Shown here: one piece after another, positions 50,739 to 64,000 of the stretch | Layout of the letters: every line of letters starts with the position of its first letter | Numbering within the stretch: the first letter of the stretch is position 1 | Assembly (NCBI GenBank): GCA_026168455.1 | Contig: CM047431.1 | Coordinates: forward strand, 52,636,029 to 52,700,028 | From: Theocolax elegans | Lineage: Eukaryota; Arthropoda; Insecta; Hymenoptera; Cerocephalidae | Direction of reading: 5' to 3' | Length of the DNA stretch: 64,000 nt | The notes under the pieces: generated by a model | Seen by the model: only the letters and a program-made list of their open reading frames with translations | Databases searched by the model: none | What the model was told of the DNA's origin: nothing | Program-made: the position numbers and the translations under genes

Positions 50739-53117
50739 CCGGGGGAAAAAGTAACTCGAACCGACTAACCGGATACACACCCAAAGACGAAGGGCCCGAC
50801 CGTGTATCCGTACAGTCATACTTTAATTAAATCATTTGATCAATTAAATAACCGAGAGACACATGTATATATCGCGTGACATTCTGCAACGTCTTTAATT
50901 ATGCGTGGGCATGAAAAGATCCACTTGATTCGGAGGCGGAGGCGGTCTCTCTTTCTCTCTCTTTCGTACGTATACCCACGAATCTCGCGCGATCGAGCGT
51001 CTACTAAAGACTTTCTTAACTCGGTTAATTTAAAACCCCGAGTTGCTCCATCACCGTTGAATTTTTTCAGTCTTCCCGGTCCTTCGGTTGACCGAGGGGT
51101 ATATCCATTGATTAATTCATTGATTATCAAAAGGAAAGCGTGAGGATACGTACGATACACAAAAATATTCTTATATACGCGTTAAAAATGATGATAATAT
51201 AGGTGTAAACTAGGCAATAAAGTTTAAACGAGCGGTTTAAACTCGGGGCGTTGTGTAGCAGTTAATTCGCAGAGTTATAACTATACCGCTCTCTCTCTCC
51301 ATTTAGTTGCGCAGACATAATATAGGGATATATACCGCGAGGCGACGAGAACGCGACGTCACCGGCCGGTTTAAATTATAAGCGCATATATATATATGTA
51401 TATACATGAATATACATTGGCAATGTTGATTAACGCGTATAATAACTTTGGCGCCCTCGTGGCCACGTACATCCCTTTGGAGTGTAACATTTGTTCCATT
51501 AACTCGAGAAGAAGGGCGGTTGTCTCTTATTCCCCGTTGGGCTGGCTGTCTCCACGTACACACCGTCATAAACACAACCGTCCGACCACTCGGTTGTATC
51601 GCCGAGATACGTATTTACGCGCGAAACTCAAATTTTGCATCGCCGGAGATAAGACGGTTTGTTTCTTTCGAGATTACGCCCGAGAGAAAGCGATACCGCG
51701 TCTGCGTCTTAGGCCGAGGGTTCGGGTTTAAATCGAGCCAAACGAGATACATATATACGCACGCAGCTGGCGTCGAAAGAGCAGAGTCTTTTTCCTCGAC
51801 ATTTGTTTGGGGAGTAAGAGACTAGCTCCGCGCCTCGGAGACCCTTTGGGTTCCCTTTGGATTTAACGGAAGTTTTAAGGGTGCGGTTAACCACCGGGGA
51901 CACTTCTAAATACATCTCCTTCTCCTTAGCCTTCATTTTTCGATTTACTCCTACGCTCCTCCATGTGACTTTCCTTTGGAACTGCGTCACCCGCGATATT
52001 ACACGAGCCATCGTGCTGCAATCGAATATACACACGCACCCCTTAACATTCGAATGAGACATTTCACACTTCGTATTTTGACTAGAGTAATTTATCACTC
52101 TACACCAGAGTTCTTTCAATATCGAGTTTCGATAGTGTACATGGTTAAAGAGAAGAAGAAGAAGACGTAGCGGCGCGAGGAACGGACGCGCGTATCGTTC
52201 GTTCGAGTCGGTTGGTTTTTCTACTCTGCTTCCTCAGCGGCGAACCCTCCTCGTTTCCGGTTACTTTATTTTCCTTGGCACCTGCTTAAACGACTCCCTC
52301 CTTCGTCTTGGTCTTCGTCTCGGTGCTCACTAAACCTTGCTTCCTGAATTTCTACGAGTTTCCGGAGTTACGCTCGCGCAAAAAGGAAAAAGAAAAAAAA
52401 AATAATCCCGGCCGGAGAAGCAGAGTTTGAAAAGAGAGAGAGAGAGACCGAAACGGATGTGCTCGCCGAGAGTCGACCAGCTGATAGCTCTCCGCGAGAG
52501 AGAAACCGGTTTCTCGGAGCACGTTTGCACGACCTGACGTCACTACGGGAAGACCGACTGATCCAGAGAGCTCGAACGTGCAACTAATTCAAACCGCGAT
52601 ACGGTGACTCATCCGCCTCCTCCTCCTCATCCTCCAAGATAACGAAATTTATCGAAGAAGAGGGAACGAACGAACGAATAATAAAAAAAAAAGAAAGAAA
52701 GAAAGAAAATACAGCAATAGAGATGAAAGACATACCTAATCCCATTTTTTTCTTGAGTTTCTTGAGAACCTTCATCTTGCTTTTGAGGGGTGCGAGGATG
52801 TTGGTGTCGTTGACCGTAGTCTGGGGCAGGGGAACGACGACCATCTCCTGCTGAGGTTGGTGCGGGTGATGCGGATGGTGCGAGTGGTGCTGGTGCTGGT
52901 GCTGATGATGGTGGTGGTGTCGGTGCTGATGGGAGACGAGGTGAGCTCCCGCTCCGTTTCCACCCGAGTTGTTGTTGTTGGCACTCGCGTTGTTCGTGTG
53001 CCCGCAGCAGTGGCAAGTGTGCGACTGCTGGTGATGATGATGATGGTTGTTGGGGGCGGCGTTGATCTTGCTGCCGCCCGGGTGTCGGATCGCGCACTCG
53101 CCCGTCGACACTCCCAT
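43214..53117 (-). CDS. neur: Neuralized E3 ubiquitin ligase
   Basis: Exons 53117-52736, 45547-45381, 44929-44361 and 44255-43214 have consistent phases and encode 719 aa. Neuralized ubiquitinates the Notch ligand Delta and promotes its endocytosis in signal-sending cells. Exon 1 gives an N-terminal region rich in His, Gln and Asn (runs of His near 25-29 and 62-91) with a basic MKVLKKLKKKMGL end, a likely membrane-binding segment. NHR1 starts at LTFHQVHGDNIRL and crosses exons 2 and 3. NHR2 starts at GRNIRFSNQQC in exon 4. A C3HC4 RING lies at the C-terminus (CFICYERNID, CGHMCMCYTC, CPLC). The coding exons are strikingly GC-rich against AT-rich flanks. Intron 1 is 7.2 kb. Confidence 0.96.
47016..47023 (+). 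promoter_or_regulatory. Su(H)/CSL-type site 1
   Basis: Perfect CGTGGGAA in neuralized intron 1. Confidence 0.35.
47355..47362 (-). promoter_or_regulatory. Su(H)/CSL-type site 2
   Basis: Perfect CGTGGGAA on the minus strand, 340 bp from site 1. Confidence 0.35.
48106..48190 (-). CDS. neur: Candidate alternative first coding exon of neuralized
   Basis: The ATG at 48190 opens 28 codons plus one base and ends at a good donor (AATG|GTGAGC). It therefore has the same phase 1 end as the main first exon and would splice in frame to the exon at 45547, giving a shorter basic N-terminus (MSLSCRRPRRPLTVGR...) in place of the His-rich one. A minus-strand TATATAC lies about 210 nt upstream (near 48401-48395) in CpG-rich DNA. 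Drosophila neur is also known to use alternative 5' exons. There is no direct evidence of transcription here. Confidence 0.4.
48961..49028. promoter_or_regulatory. Pair of proneural-type E-boxes
   Basis: GCAGCTG occurs at 48961-48967 and 49022-49028. It matches the RCAGSTG class bound by Achaete-Scute proteins. Another copy lies at 51763-51769. Confidence 0.3.
49713..49720 (-). promoter_or_regulatory. Su(H)/CSL-type site 3
   Basis: Perfect CGTGGGAA on the minus strand in neuralized intron 1. Confidence 0.35.
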
Positions 53118-54080
53118 CCTCGGATCGTCACTGTGCAGTCTCGTTGCTGCGAAAACACCGAATACACCGAATACGTCGACGCGACACGCCTCTCTCTACG
53201 CTCGGCGTGGTGCACTCATCTGTGGGGGCGACGGGAAAGTGACCAAGACTCTCGGAGAATCGGTGCCTCGAACACAGAGCGAGAGAGTGGGAGAGAGACG
53301 AAGACAATCGGAGAGAGAAAGAGACAGAGAGGGATTGAGGGATCAGACAAGCACGCAAGGTGTTGTCCCAACGATCGACCAAGTTCGACTGAAGCGAAAT
53401 CCCTCGGGTAGTCGGGTAGAGTCGAGCGAGTCGAGCGAGAGCACGGAACGCCAGCCGCAGGATAGCTGCGCGCGAGCCACCGACCAATCGGATCGCTCGT
53501 TCTCCCCCTACCCACGTGCCGCGCGGCGTGCGGCGCGAGCCAGCTGACGAAGCCCTGATGCCTCTGGTAAAAGGGGAAGGAGGGGAGGGCAGGGCGAGTC
53601 GACGTCGGGACAGATCAAAAAGCCCCTTACCTTGCCTCTCGGGCGGAGGCCGGAGGGATGGTCGCGCCGCGGCACAGCGCGGCCCGCGGGGGCACCTGGT
53701 GCAGGACAGCTGCCCCGTACCTGAAAACTGCGCGGCTTCTATACGTCCACGCACCCTTCTCCGCGTACGTGCGAGCCGTTGCCGGGGAACGGCATCTACC
53801 CTCTCCGCCCCTCTCGTTCCATCGGTTGCCAGGGACTCGATTTTCCCACCGCGCGCGCGGAGAGATCCATCGAGGCATGGACATACCGACAGAGAGGGAG
53901 AATATTATATCGCCCTGGACCTCCATCCCCGGGCAGCTTTTCACCGTAAATTCAATGTATACCTATATATAGTTCGCCGTATACGCCGTATACTGCCAGC
54001 ATAAATACCCTCTAAAATCACGGGGCTTTTTTTAACGCTTATATCGCACGTGCACTTGCTCGGCTCGAGCGGCTCCTCTC
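53118..54080 (-). promoter_or_regulatory. CpG-rich upstream region of neuralized
   Basis: About 1 kb of GC- and CpG-rich DNA directly upstream of the main neuralized ATG, probably 5' UTR plus promoter. It includes a minus-strand GCAGCTG E-box (53713-53707) next to a CACCTG (53693-53698). GC falls sharply beyond about 54.1 kb. The start site cannot be fixed by eye. Confidence 0.5.
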
Positions 54081-57000
54081 GATTCCTCTCGATCAAAAAT
54101 CTCCGCACCGCACTTTTTCTACTTTCCACAAATTCGTGTTGCGCAAATCATTCGTTATACTCGCATGTACTTAATCTTCAACCATTCTTTGAACGTAATT
54201 TATCTTTTGTATCATTAAAATGGTAAATCTTTCGATTATGTAACTTTACACGAAATCATTAGGTTTTGAATGGCGTAAATATTTAAATGAAATGACAATT
54301 TTTATTCATTTAAACAACAAAGTATGTACTGAGTATATTAAAATCAGTAGCCGTTTAAAAAAAATACTTCTCGATGATAAAAAGTCAATATATTTTTTTG
54401 AAGCTTAAATTCCAATACATCGTATTATATCGTGTTTCAATGAGATTCTCGATCGCGAACCTATCCCACGTGTAACTATATCGACGTAAATGACCTCTCC
54501 TATATAGACATCTTCTTCTGTAAATGCGAGACCATCTATATATACGTACAACTTTTCCATTATAAATTTCACTGACAGATATTTACATATATTTTAGCTA
54601 CATTTTCTTAATTTTAACAATCTTTTCGACGCTCTGGTACACGGAGAATCAAAAAAACGCAGTACATGTACGGTACATATATAGTCCAATCGGTATTTCG
54701 TTAGGAAATTATTTATTATTTATTAAAACGTGTTTAAATTGTCTTTCAAATGAGGTTATATCATTGTAATCAATGCAAACTTATATTTACGAAGGTGCGA
54801 GTTTGCGCATTTTAAAATACCATTTTGCATATATTTTAATATTTTTTATACAAAATTTTAATATTCCATGTTAATTCTAATTATTGTTGCTGTATCAACC
54901 AGATAGCTTGTGTGATACCAGATAGTTCATCACGTCTATATACCTTTAAAGGATGTTAAATATTATTTATATTTACAATATATTGTATTCAATAATATTA
55001 CGATAAATTGTTAATATATACTATATTTCTCAATGTATGCGTGAAATACGTTTTTTTAGAGCGGAAGAAGAAAGTATAATATACGGGCTTTATCGGAATG
55101 CCTGAGAGATTCTTACGTATATACAATAATGGGTTGGCTGCACACACACCACCAATCCAATTATCCATCTAGTTTTTAAATTTTATTATCTTACACTTTA
55201 AGGGGAAACCAACCGCTTTACCATACAGCAATTTGTTTATTATAACATTTTTAATCTTTAAATTTACGAAACAAAGTATAACAGTTTTATCGATCGATGA
55301 CCTAATTCCTTACAATTTTCATTATATATTTTTATATCTTGTATAGGCGCTCGGATATGCGTATATCTTTTATGCACGATCATGCAGACTGCGTATACGA
55401 CTGTAAACAATATTATCATTTCCTTAACGTTATGCGAACTTACAAATACACTTTATCTCCAGGATTTTCCTATACTTTCCGATAATTCTGTCGTTACTAT
55501 ATACAATTTAAATTCACGCTTTTGTTATAATTTCGTAAGAGAAGTTAATTAGCGTTATATATCGTGTTAAATATATAGAAAAACGAGAGAGGAAAAGAAG
55601 TTTTGAGAGTCAACGGTTAGACTAATATTTGCGACCGGATGAGGCACGCACGCACACACACACACATATATATATACGTATATCGTCCTAAAGCGAATAA
55701 TCGTAAAGTTATCGGGGTTACACCCGATAACGCGTGACAAAAGAGGAAAATAATGACTAGATCATATTATCGACAAGGAGACTATAACCAAAATGATAAA
55801 ACCTAATCTTTTGACGATACATAGAAATTTTCTAATTAACAAAAAATAAATAAATGAATAAATAAATAAAATAGTTAAATAGCAATTATAATGAGAATAT
55901 CCGGAGAAGTGTGTGTATCGCGTGTGGTTGCGCGTAAGCGTCATGTGCTCTCGTATATATATAGTGAATGGAAGTAGAGACGCGGGAGCCGCAAACGTCG
56001 GGCTAAAAGAAACTATATTCCCAAATGAATGAGTTGTATTATATACCGTTCTTCGAAAGAGTAGACTCGCTTCTTTGTGTGTGGGGGTGGAGATATATAT
56101 ATACATCGACGTCAACCCCCGCAAGTACAACCCTCGTGTCTATAACGCTGGCCGTTCAGTACCCTATGATGTGTATCTACAATCGAAAAAAGGGGAATGA
56201 TTTAACACGATCTTTTGCAAGCTGTTGATTTTTCTTTAGACTTTTTTTTTCTTTCCTTCAACGCGTGGAAAATGATATTTTATAACTTCAAGTTACCAAC
56301 CACGAATTTTTATTTAATATTCTGTAAATACACGCTACATCAAAGAAAACATATTTTATAGAATAATTTTTTTTGTACTTATAGCAACTAAAATTTATTA
56401 AGAATGGACCGAATTTTTTTATTTGTAAGAAAGTCAACGTATTTTATGGCTATAAAAATACATTAAATTTCTTCAAATACTTCTCTACAACTATTCAGTA
56501 CAATAGTTTATTGAATTTGTTCAATTTATTTTTCAGTGTATACCTGATTGAATGATTTAATTTAATAAATACCATGGATTATAAAACTATCGATTATTAT
56601 TAAATTAAATTATTTATTGAAATTAAAATTAAAAATATGTTTTAAAATTTGTTGTATTTGTATATACATATGTCAAAGAGTCGAGTAAAGTGTGATCTAT
56701 TTATTAAACGACAATTTAAAGAACTCTAAACCTAAGACCTGCAACTATAATATACAATCATTAAATTATCCCCCCCCCCCCAATCGCCTCCCTTAGAATG
56801 ACGGGAGATTATATACTTCTTGATGCGTCAACGTTAGACTTCCTCTAAGATAGCTGCGGATCAATTCATTACGTTGCTTACATTCATTTGTGTACGTGAT
56901 AATATCAATTCGACATTCCCATGAAGACTACATTTTCTATTTGAAAACCATTAACAAAATTATTTGGAAAAATTTATTTATTTGCCGATGTACAAAGATA
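54081..57000. other. AT-rich intergenic DNA
   Basis: No gene seen. A possible MITE spans about 54645-55040 (ends ACACGGAGAATCAAA and TTTCTCAATGT). A (CA)n run lies near 55650-55668 and a C-run near 56771-56782. Confidence 0.45.
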
Positions 57001-57191
57001 TAATCTGGGAGTAGAAAAATCGAGTATTTTGACGAATTGGATGTATACAAGCAGTATCGATCGAAGGAAAGAAGAAAGTCTACTCGGGTATAGATCGCGA
57101 GAGAGCTACCGAAATCGGGTTTGTGCATCTGTCGAGTTATTCCGGAGATCCGAGTCCCCTCCGTGTAGTGGTCTCTCCCTCTCCAAGACTG

Positions 57192-57224
<33 letters not shown>

Positions 57225-57480
57225 GGAGTTGGACTAACACGGTGTGCAGTACATAATGCCGGAATAGCGGAAGTTTAGGGGCGGATGGCAGGAAGTCTCA
57301 GAGACTGGCGCGTGTGCCCTGCCGCTTATAATAAGGGGAACGCCCCCGCCTCTCTTTTACTCTCTTCTCTACTGCTTCCTCGAGGGCCTCCTTTTTAGAT
57401 TTTTTTTATCCTCTCTGAGGCTTCTATATATATACGCACGTATATACGATATATACGAATGCTCCACCGACTTACGCTCT
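57001..57480. promoter_or_regulatory. Isolated GC-rich, promoter-like island
   Basis: A GC-richer patch in AT-rich DNA with a (GA)n run (57198-57222), a TTATAATAA box (57326-57334) between GCCCTGCCGC and GGGGAACGCCCCC, and CT-rich flanks. It could be a distal promoter or untranslated first exon, but no coding exon follows. Confidence 0.3.
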
Positions 57481-60400
57481 TTCTACGTTCGACTTTAAAT
57501 TTTCAATGGGCAGGCGTGATCGAAACGAGCCTATAACAATTCTAGCCTTCGATGCGGTGTTCGTTTTCTTAATAAAATTTAGGGACTTGATTTTATTGCC
57601 AAGGAACGAACGTCCGACTTAGAAACAACATTCATCACCGTTCGAAGTTTAAGCGAATTTGAACCGTATTAGTACTGCGTATATATATATATATATATAT
57701 ATAAAGTTGGTCGACGATTTTAAATGTACAATTAGCATTTTGCTCGTTCCAGCGAAAGGGGAGAGAAACTCGTGGATGTATCATCACCAATGCAGCTGTG
57801 CTTATTCTTTTTAAAATCCCTTTGCTTTCTCTCTCTTTCTTTATATATATATACACACCGAGTGGAGTTAGATATAAATAACTAAGGGCAACAAGAACAT
57901 TCAATAATTCAAATTTAATATTCAAGTAATTATATTTAAATGATTAATTAATTTGACAACTCAATACGTAAATATATAGAAAAAGTTGAAGAATTATTAA
58001 AATTGATTTTTGGAAATTTTGTTATAATAATATAGTCTTCAACCATATGATATATTTAATAAAATTTTTATTAGTTATTACAAATATTAATATAGGTATA
58101 AGTAAATTTAAAATGATTTACTTTGATACAAAATGGATATGAAAAATAGCCTGTTAATATAATGTAAAAGAAACGGTGCACTTCAAAAAACGTAATATTT
58201 TAAATTTCCGAAGTCCGCATAATGTCCGCGGATAGATAATTTGATTTTATTAATACAAATCAGTTGTTTTTTCGCACCTTTCACGCAGTTGTTCTCAAAA
58301 TATACCGCTCGTACAAATTTGGCTATCTGTTAATAGTTTGGAGTTAAATATAACTATTTTACTATTTTATACCCTATAACTATAACCCTTTTCTACCGAT
58401 ATTTAAAAAAATTGATAATTTATGCATAACAAAATCGTTTAGTTGTATTTAAAGAATTACAAAAATTATTTTTCAATTTTATTTTTAATAGGAATACGAT
58501 TCTTAATATCAGAATCAAATTTGCAAAAAAGCATATTTAATTAATTCCAACTAAAGTAATTATACTTTCGAAAGCTTATACGAAAATGCCATATACAATA
58601 TACTTGGTAAACTTAGTGGAAAATACGATACCATTCTTAATAAACGGGAAGAACTGAGAAACAGTTAAGATTTTTTTACTTACTTTTATTAGAAAGAATA
58701 ATTTTATGTTTAACAAATATCATCTAATTGTTATCTACTAAACTGTAAATTATTCAGATACATTAAGAAGATTGCTGGTACGTTGAACAAATGTATTGTT
58801 GGTACCACGGTATCCCCTTAATTACAATTGAAATAAATTTATCGAGTAGGTTGTGTTGCAATTGTAATCAAATTAATAAGAAGAATCATGTATAATTTTA
58901 TCATTTTTTTACAGAAAAAGAAAGGATAGAAAGAGAGAGAGAGAGAAAACGAGTTTGATATTTAAAAATCAAGCAAGACGCACCTGCACTCGAGTAACGA
59001 CATTTACGAAATTAACGCGTAAGTACGAGGAAGTATAAGATCATTGGCATACAGCATCAGCTGGCGCTATAATTAATCGTTTACAATCGACCGACACTGT
59101 CAGTTGCACACTTGATCACAAATTATATGCAGAAAAAAATTATTTTATTTAACATAATTAACATTAATATGAATCAACTAAATCTTTATTTATTCAATTA
59201 TTTATATATAGGTGATTTCACATCAATTAAAAAAATTAAAATTAATATTAATAGTTTTATACAGTATAATTTTCTAGTGAAAAACTAGTTTTTAGTAGTG
59301 TAATGATGAACGTATCATATTTAACTTAATGATGCTATGCCAAATAACTTTTCATAATTCATACAATTTCTAATTAACTTGACTTTTTAGCAATTCTTAA
59401 AACTTAAATAAATCATGAAAAGCTTTTATTGCAAGGTATTTTTTGGAATTTGAGATGAAAAAATTAATTATAGCGTAGTTGCCTTAGTTTAATGATAAAT
59501 ATTGACATTTTCTTTGTGCAAATACTATAGATGGTTCTATAAAATGTAATAAAAGTAGATAGATTTTTAGATTAATAGCTCTATTTTGTGGTTAGAATAA
59601 CTTTTAAATAGATCATTTTCAGCTCCTAAAATTATTTCAGTAATTTGAAAAACATTTCCAGTCGTATATATGTGTATATTAATTTCGAAAATTTTTTTTA
59701 ATTCTACGGAAAGAAATATTTTAATAACATTCATACAAAATTATTTTCTGCTTCCAAAATATTAAGAAGAAATCAAAGGGAATAAAAAATATTTTCAAAG
59801 TATTTTAAAACGATCAATCTAACTAATAAACGTTTAATAATGCATTCAAACTTTATATAATACGCGATGGCAATGTTCTCACTTTTTCGTCAATTTTTAT
59901 AAATTGTAGTAATTGTAATTAAAAATTTGAAACAATGTAAATCTAACTTTAATAAACCACCTTTTATTCTTCGTATAGATAGTAACTTCTATTAAATCTT
60001 AAATACGAGAATAATATTGATCTAAAACAATTGCGCAAGAACGGTTGACATCTAACAAATGACTCCCTCGGACGATTATAAATGACGCTGATGTGTACAT
60101 GTCAATTAAATCGAACATTTATTTAATCATCGATACATGATTTATCGAGACATCTAGGGAGTGCATCGATCGATCGCACAACGTTACAAACAAAAATAAC
60201 AATTTTTTATAAGAAAAATTTATATATTTTTTATTATATATCAACCAACTAGGCCATCGACAATTTATTTACGTAGAAAATCAATGAGATAATTGATTAA
60301 AATTACGTTTACGTATAAGGTTGCGCTGCACGAAATTTTAAACTCGAATTTGAATTATTCAAACGCTTCGTTACTATCGCTGCTACAATATTTGTGTGTA

Positions 60401-63400
60401 AATTCGTATCTATACCTCTGAATTCCGAGAGTTTTGTGTCTACGCGTATTTTGTATGTTATAAAGCAATGAACATCTGTCTGCGCGAGTCTCTACCTCAC
60501 TCTCAGAGAGAGAGAGAGAGAAAGAGAGAGGCGTGCTAACATCATTTCGCTCAAACGAACAGGTGCATCGAAAAATTATCGAATCGCTTTTTTAAAATCG
60601 TTGGATCTTCGAAAGATAAGCTATATATACTTTTTGAACGTACGCTAAATTATATTAGATTTATTTTTGACAAGTTCAAATAGAATGATTCTTTTTCATC
60701 TTCTTGATTAATGTTCAGTTTCAATAATTTAATGCAATATATTATAACGAGTCATTTTATGTAAATTTGTAAAAAAATGGCTAATTTTTATCTAAACAGT
60801 ATGTTGTTCTACTTTTTTTTAGAAGAAGGCGAATGAAATTATTGATCAAGGTGTGAAGAAAAAAAGTATAAGTATTTTTTTTTCGTGATGTGTTAACAGA
60901 TTTGTACTGCACAGATTTTTTTATTGGTTTAATAAATTTAACAACGTTTTACGTCAGAAAAAAAATAGAAGGTCATATTCTGAAAGTTGAAAGTCTGCTC
61001 TTTCCGATGGTGCTTAGCAAAATTAAAAAAAAAAATTTTTACTATTGCAAAATTCAATTGAAAAAAAAAACATGAATTTTTGACCCATTTTTTTTTTTTG
61101 AAATCGAGTTTGCAAAAGGTTTCCCGAGTGGGATCGACTTGGAACCTCATTAACTGGTGGAATAAATGTTTAAATAAGAGGATCTCATGGTTTCCGAATT
61201 GATTTTTTACCTGGGAGTTTTCAAAATGGCGCCTTGATTGCAAAATTTTTGTCAATATAAACGTAGTCACCATGCATGAATGTAGTTATTTCGAGAATCA
61301 GTTAAGAAATTTTTTATTCATAAAATATTACATTTCCAGAGAAATTGACAAGAATAAAATAATCTTAGAATTAATCGTAGAATAAATGGAAATTTTCTTG
61401 AAAGGTTGTGAAAAATTCAGGTGCTTTCTTTGAGTAATTCTAAGAACTTTTAAATAAATTAACTAAATTTAGGCCCTATAGCAGTAAATGAAAACAATTA
61501 AAAAACATTTTTTAGTCAAAAAGTAGACGTTTTACCAAAAATTGACCAACAATTCGATAATTAATGGACAAACAATGGTTTTCACAAACCTTCAAATGTA
61601 TAATTTTAACTCATTTGGGTACGTTCTAATTTTTAATCGTTTTAGATCTTGTCTTTTATCCTACATTGTTAAAAATTAAAGGGTAACGTATTAATTTCTT
61701 GAGAGCCAGCTAGATTGTTTTTAATTAAAAAAATAATGTGTATATTCTTTTTAAGTAATGTTGTCAACGAAACGTATATAACACAGCAAAATGGTCTATT
61801 CTTTTTTTTAATTAAAAACTTAAATTTTTGCTTCTATTTCCTGGCTATTCGATGAATAATATTTTTTATTGTTTAAGAATAAGAAAACCCTAACGAAAGA
61901 AAAAGAAAAAAATGTAAGTACAAGAAAATCAAAGAATAGGTATGTTTAAAAGCTCCACAGGTTGTTATAAATTGTAAAAAGGTGAAACATGAATACATTA
62001 CGAGAAGGCCCCTCGTCACCATCTGCCTATAGAGAAAACTACTCATTGTTCACGTACGTTGTGGTCACTCAAATGAGTTTCTAAATTCATTCGAATAGGT
62101 ATATGGTGTAATGTACCGCATTCACTCGAATACCCCATACCACCACGAAGTTGCTTAGTACTTTTCGACTTTTCCTTTTCTATTTCCGAAATTTCGAGGG
62201 ATCTTGATTCATTCCAAGAGGAAATCTCCGGTATTGACTATGGGGGAGGTAGGGTCAAAATGTCGTGCTGACTCGCGTCGAATTGTCCGAGCATCGCATT
62301 TAACAAACCAAACTCCGTCTTGTCCTTTTATTTTATTTTAACCTTTCTTTCTTCTATACATCATTTCTATAGAAATTACGCGAGAAGCTTTCCTTCTACT
62401 ACGACTTTTACATTATTTATCATTTTAATCAAAGTTAAGTACTTAATTTTCTTTTCGTTAATTAAACAATATATAATATTTACTGTTTTATATAAGTAAA
62501 AACGTTACTCAACAATTCCAACGATTTTACACGTATGCTTGCGGATTAAAGTTACGTAAATCATACATTGAACTAAAATTTAGTAAATTCAATAAAATAT
62601 TTCGTTGAATATACACATAAAAAAATGTTTGCTTATGAAATTAATAAATATTTATTAGTGTTTCAAACTACTATTTTTTCAGGCGTATTTAAAAAAATAT
62701 TTTAATAAATTCACTAGATGTTCTTATAAAAATAAAGTATAAAGATAAAACATATCTATTTTTTAATTAAAATTTTTGCGGCTTACATTACCTTACCTGG
62801 CAATGCACTAAATTTATTTCCTTTGATCAACTTTTGATGAAGCTCTGTGTAACCTTCCGTATTCTATTTACCAAAAAATATTTAACTTTGAATATCTTCT
62901 ATACTATCAAAAACCTACACCATTTAGTAACACTTTCTTACTTTAACCTAACTTTCTGTAACTTTTCTTTTTTCTATACGCAAGATTAAATTGAAGGATA
63001 ATGCGAATTTATCTTTCCGCTAAGCAAACCACTATGAAAAATTTCTTTCTCTTCGTATTATAACGTTCAACAGTTAAAAATATATTAATATAAATTAATT
63101 TTATGTACATACATATTTCATTCAATTTAAAGTCCATACTGAGAAAAATATTGTATTAAAAATTCTATTATTACTATATAAATATATAGCAATAAAGGTA
63201 GAGAGAGTCATAATAAAAAATGTTAATACGTTAAGTATATTAGCGAAATTTACAATAATTATAATTGCATTGTATCAAAATGATTTGTAATGTTAAAAAT
63301 AATGTTAAAAAAAAACTATTGCAAGCGATCGTTAGACGAAGGTGAACGACTACCGATATACACACAATGGAAAAATATTCTTTGCCTATATGATATTGCA

Positions 63401-64000
63401 AGAAAAGCGAAGTAAACACCATATAGTTAAATACCTGACGTAAGTCCCTTCCTTATGGGTATACGTATATACCTGCGCGTCTCTTTAAATCGTGGAAGAA
63501 GCAGGTATAAAAATCGGTGTCTCGAAGGATGTGAATCTCTTAACAAAAACAGCTGACACGACTCTACGGAAAAATCACTAGGCTGAGCTTTTTCTCACGC
63601 AATTGAAATCATCGATCGCGCAATATTCTACTTCCTGTAAGGTTCTTATATGTGTATATATATACACAAACATACTTTTAAAGGTCTCGTTTTTTCCCAC
63701 CGATGGATTTTCTCTTCGCACCCTCAATACGTGGAAAATTGATGGAAATTTAACAAACGTCGAATTGTATAATTAACAACAATATCTCATATAGAAGGAT
63801 TGTTATTTATTTAATAAAATAATTATATTGTTTTATATTTGTGTTGAAGTATAACACCAATTGAAGAAAACAAAATAAGTATATTCATATATTGATGAAT
63901 ATATTCACGCGTACGTAGCACGTTATTAAACGTAGAAATGTGCACAGTGAAGTTAAAAAGAAATAAAAAATTTCTATGACAAAGCTATACAGTGCTTTAG
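57481..64000. other. AT-rich intergenic DNA
   Basis: No coding gene or RNA gene recognised. It holds (TA)n near 57680-57702, a foldback-family fragment at 59335-59665, (GA)n near 60507-60530 and a TATAAAAAT near 63506. Confidence 0.5.
59335..59665. mobile_element. Fragment of the 29.5-30.8 kb foldback family
   Basis: It shares ACTTTTCATAATT, CAATTTC(T/C)AATTAACTTGAC and AGCTTTT blocks, in the same order, with 30145-30270. A foldback-type end follows (GGTTAGAATAACTTTTAAA, TTTGAAAAACATTT). Confidence 0.5.

Larger units (their letters stand above)
45548..52735. other. neuralized intron 1, GC/CpG-rich with low-complexity tracts
   Basis: No independent gene is supported; the many long ORFs here are by-products of high GC. 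Contents: a candidate alternative first exon (48106-48190), Su(H)- and E-box-type sites, (CT)n near 48611-48634, (GCTC)n near 48419-48440, a G-run near 49188-49201, (CG)n near 50002-50019 and (GA)n near 50707-50735. Confidence 0.6.

Noticed and set aside
52627..53754. Other-frame ORFs over and upstream of neuralized exon 1
   Set aside because: Only the frame starting at 53117 splices in phase to the NHR domain. The others are Arg/Ser/Ala-rich by-products of GC-rich DNA.

Overview
The window looks like nuclear DNA from an insect, most likely a hymenopteran and perhaps a parasitoid wasp. The genes have short spliced exons with GT/AG introns. The tRNA genes are eukaryotic with internal promoters. 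The genome is AT-rich and full of foldback and MITE-type repeats, with one GC- and CpG-rich block around a developmental gene. The gene families (secreted alpha-carbonic anhydrase, venom/lysosomal-type acid phosphatase, SRP19, Neuralized) fit an insect. The order is inferred, not proven.

Layout. At 0.3-1.3 kb a palindromic foldback element carries an inserted 5S-rRNA-headed SINE. At 2.9-5.6 kb there is a head-to-head pair of genes for a small cationic secreted peptide, antimicrobial-like. One copy (+ strand) is intact. The other (- strand) has a 1-nt insertion that frameshifts it, although it is otherwise identical through exon 1, intron 1 and exon 2. From 5.9 to 7.8 kb lie two MITE families. 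At 7.85-15.33 kb (-) sits a complete six-exon secreted alpha-carbonic anhydrase of 295 aa; its first intron holds a tandem duplication of about 2.15 kb. At 18.0 kb is tRNA-Pro(CGG). At 18.7-19.5 kb (+) is SRP19, convergent with a five-exon gene (19.9-23.8 kb, -) for a 642-aa secreted protein. That protein has a Cys-rich N-terminal domain, a Pro/Ser/Gln-rich region with repeated single-Cys motifs, and a charged tail; I do not recognise its family. At 24.5-24.8 kb are two tRNA-His(GTG) genes in tandem. At 25.1-35.9 kb (-) is a six-exon histidine acid phosphatase whose 5.6-kb last intron is packed with inverted-repeat elements. From 36 to 43 kb I see no convincing gene. At 43.2-53.1 kb (-) is the neuralized E3 ubiquitin ligase gene (two NHR domains and a RING finger, 719 aa). 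Its 7.2-kb first intron is GC-rich and holds a candidate alternative first exon, three perfect Su(H)/CSL-type sites and several proneural-type E-boxes. From 53.1 kb to the end there is a CpG-rich upstream region, then AT-rich sequence with microsatellites and no recognisable coding gene.

The genes do not form one pathway. The notable features are the gene-conversion tract in the peptide pair, the uncharacterised Pro/Cys-repeat secreted protein, the nested foldback/SINE/hairpin elements, and the Notch-type regulatory architecture in neuralized. Exon boundaries were worked out by hand from splice sites, reading phase and family homology; there was no transcript evidence.
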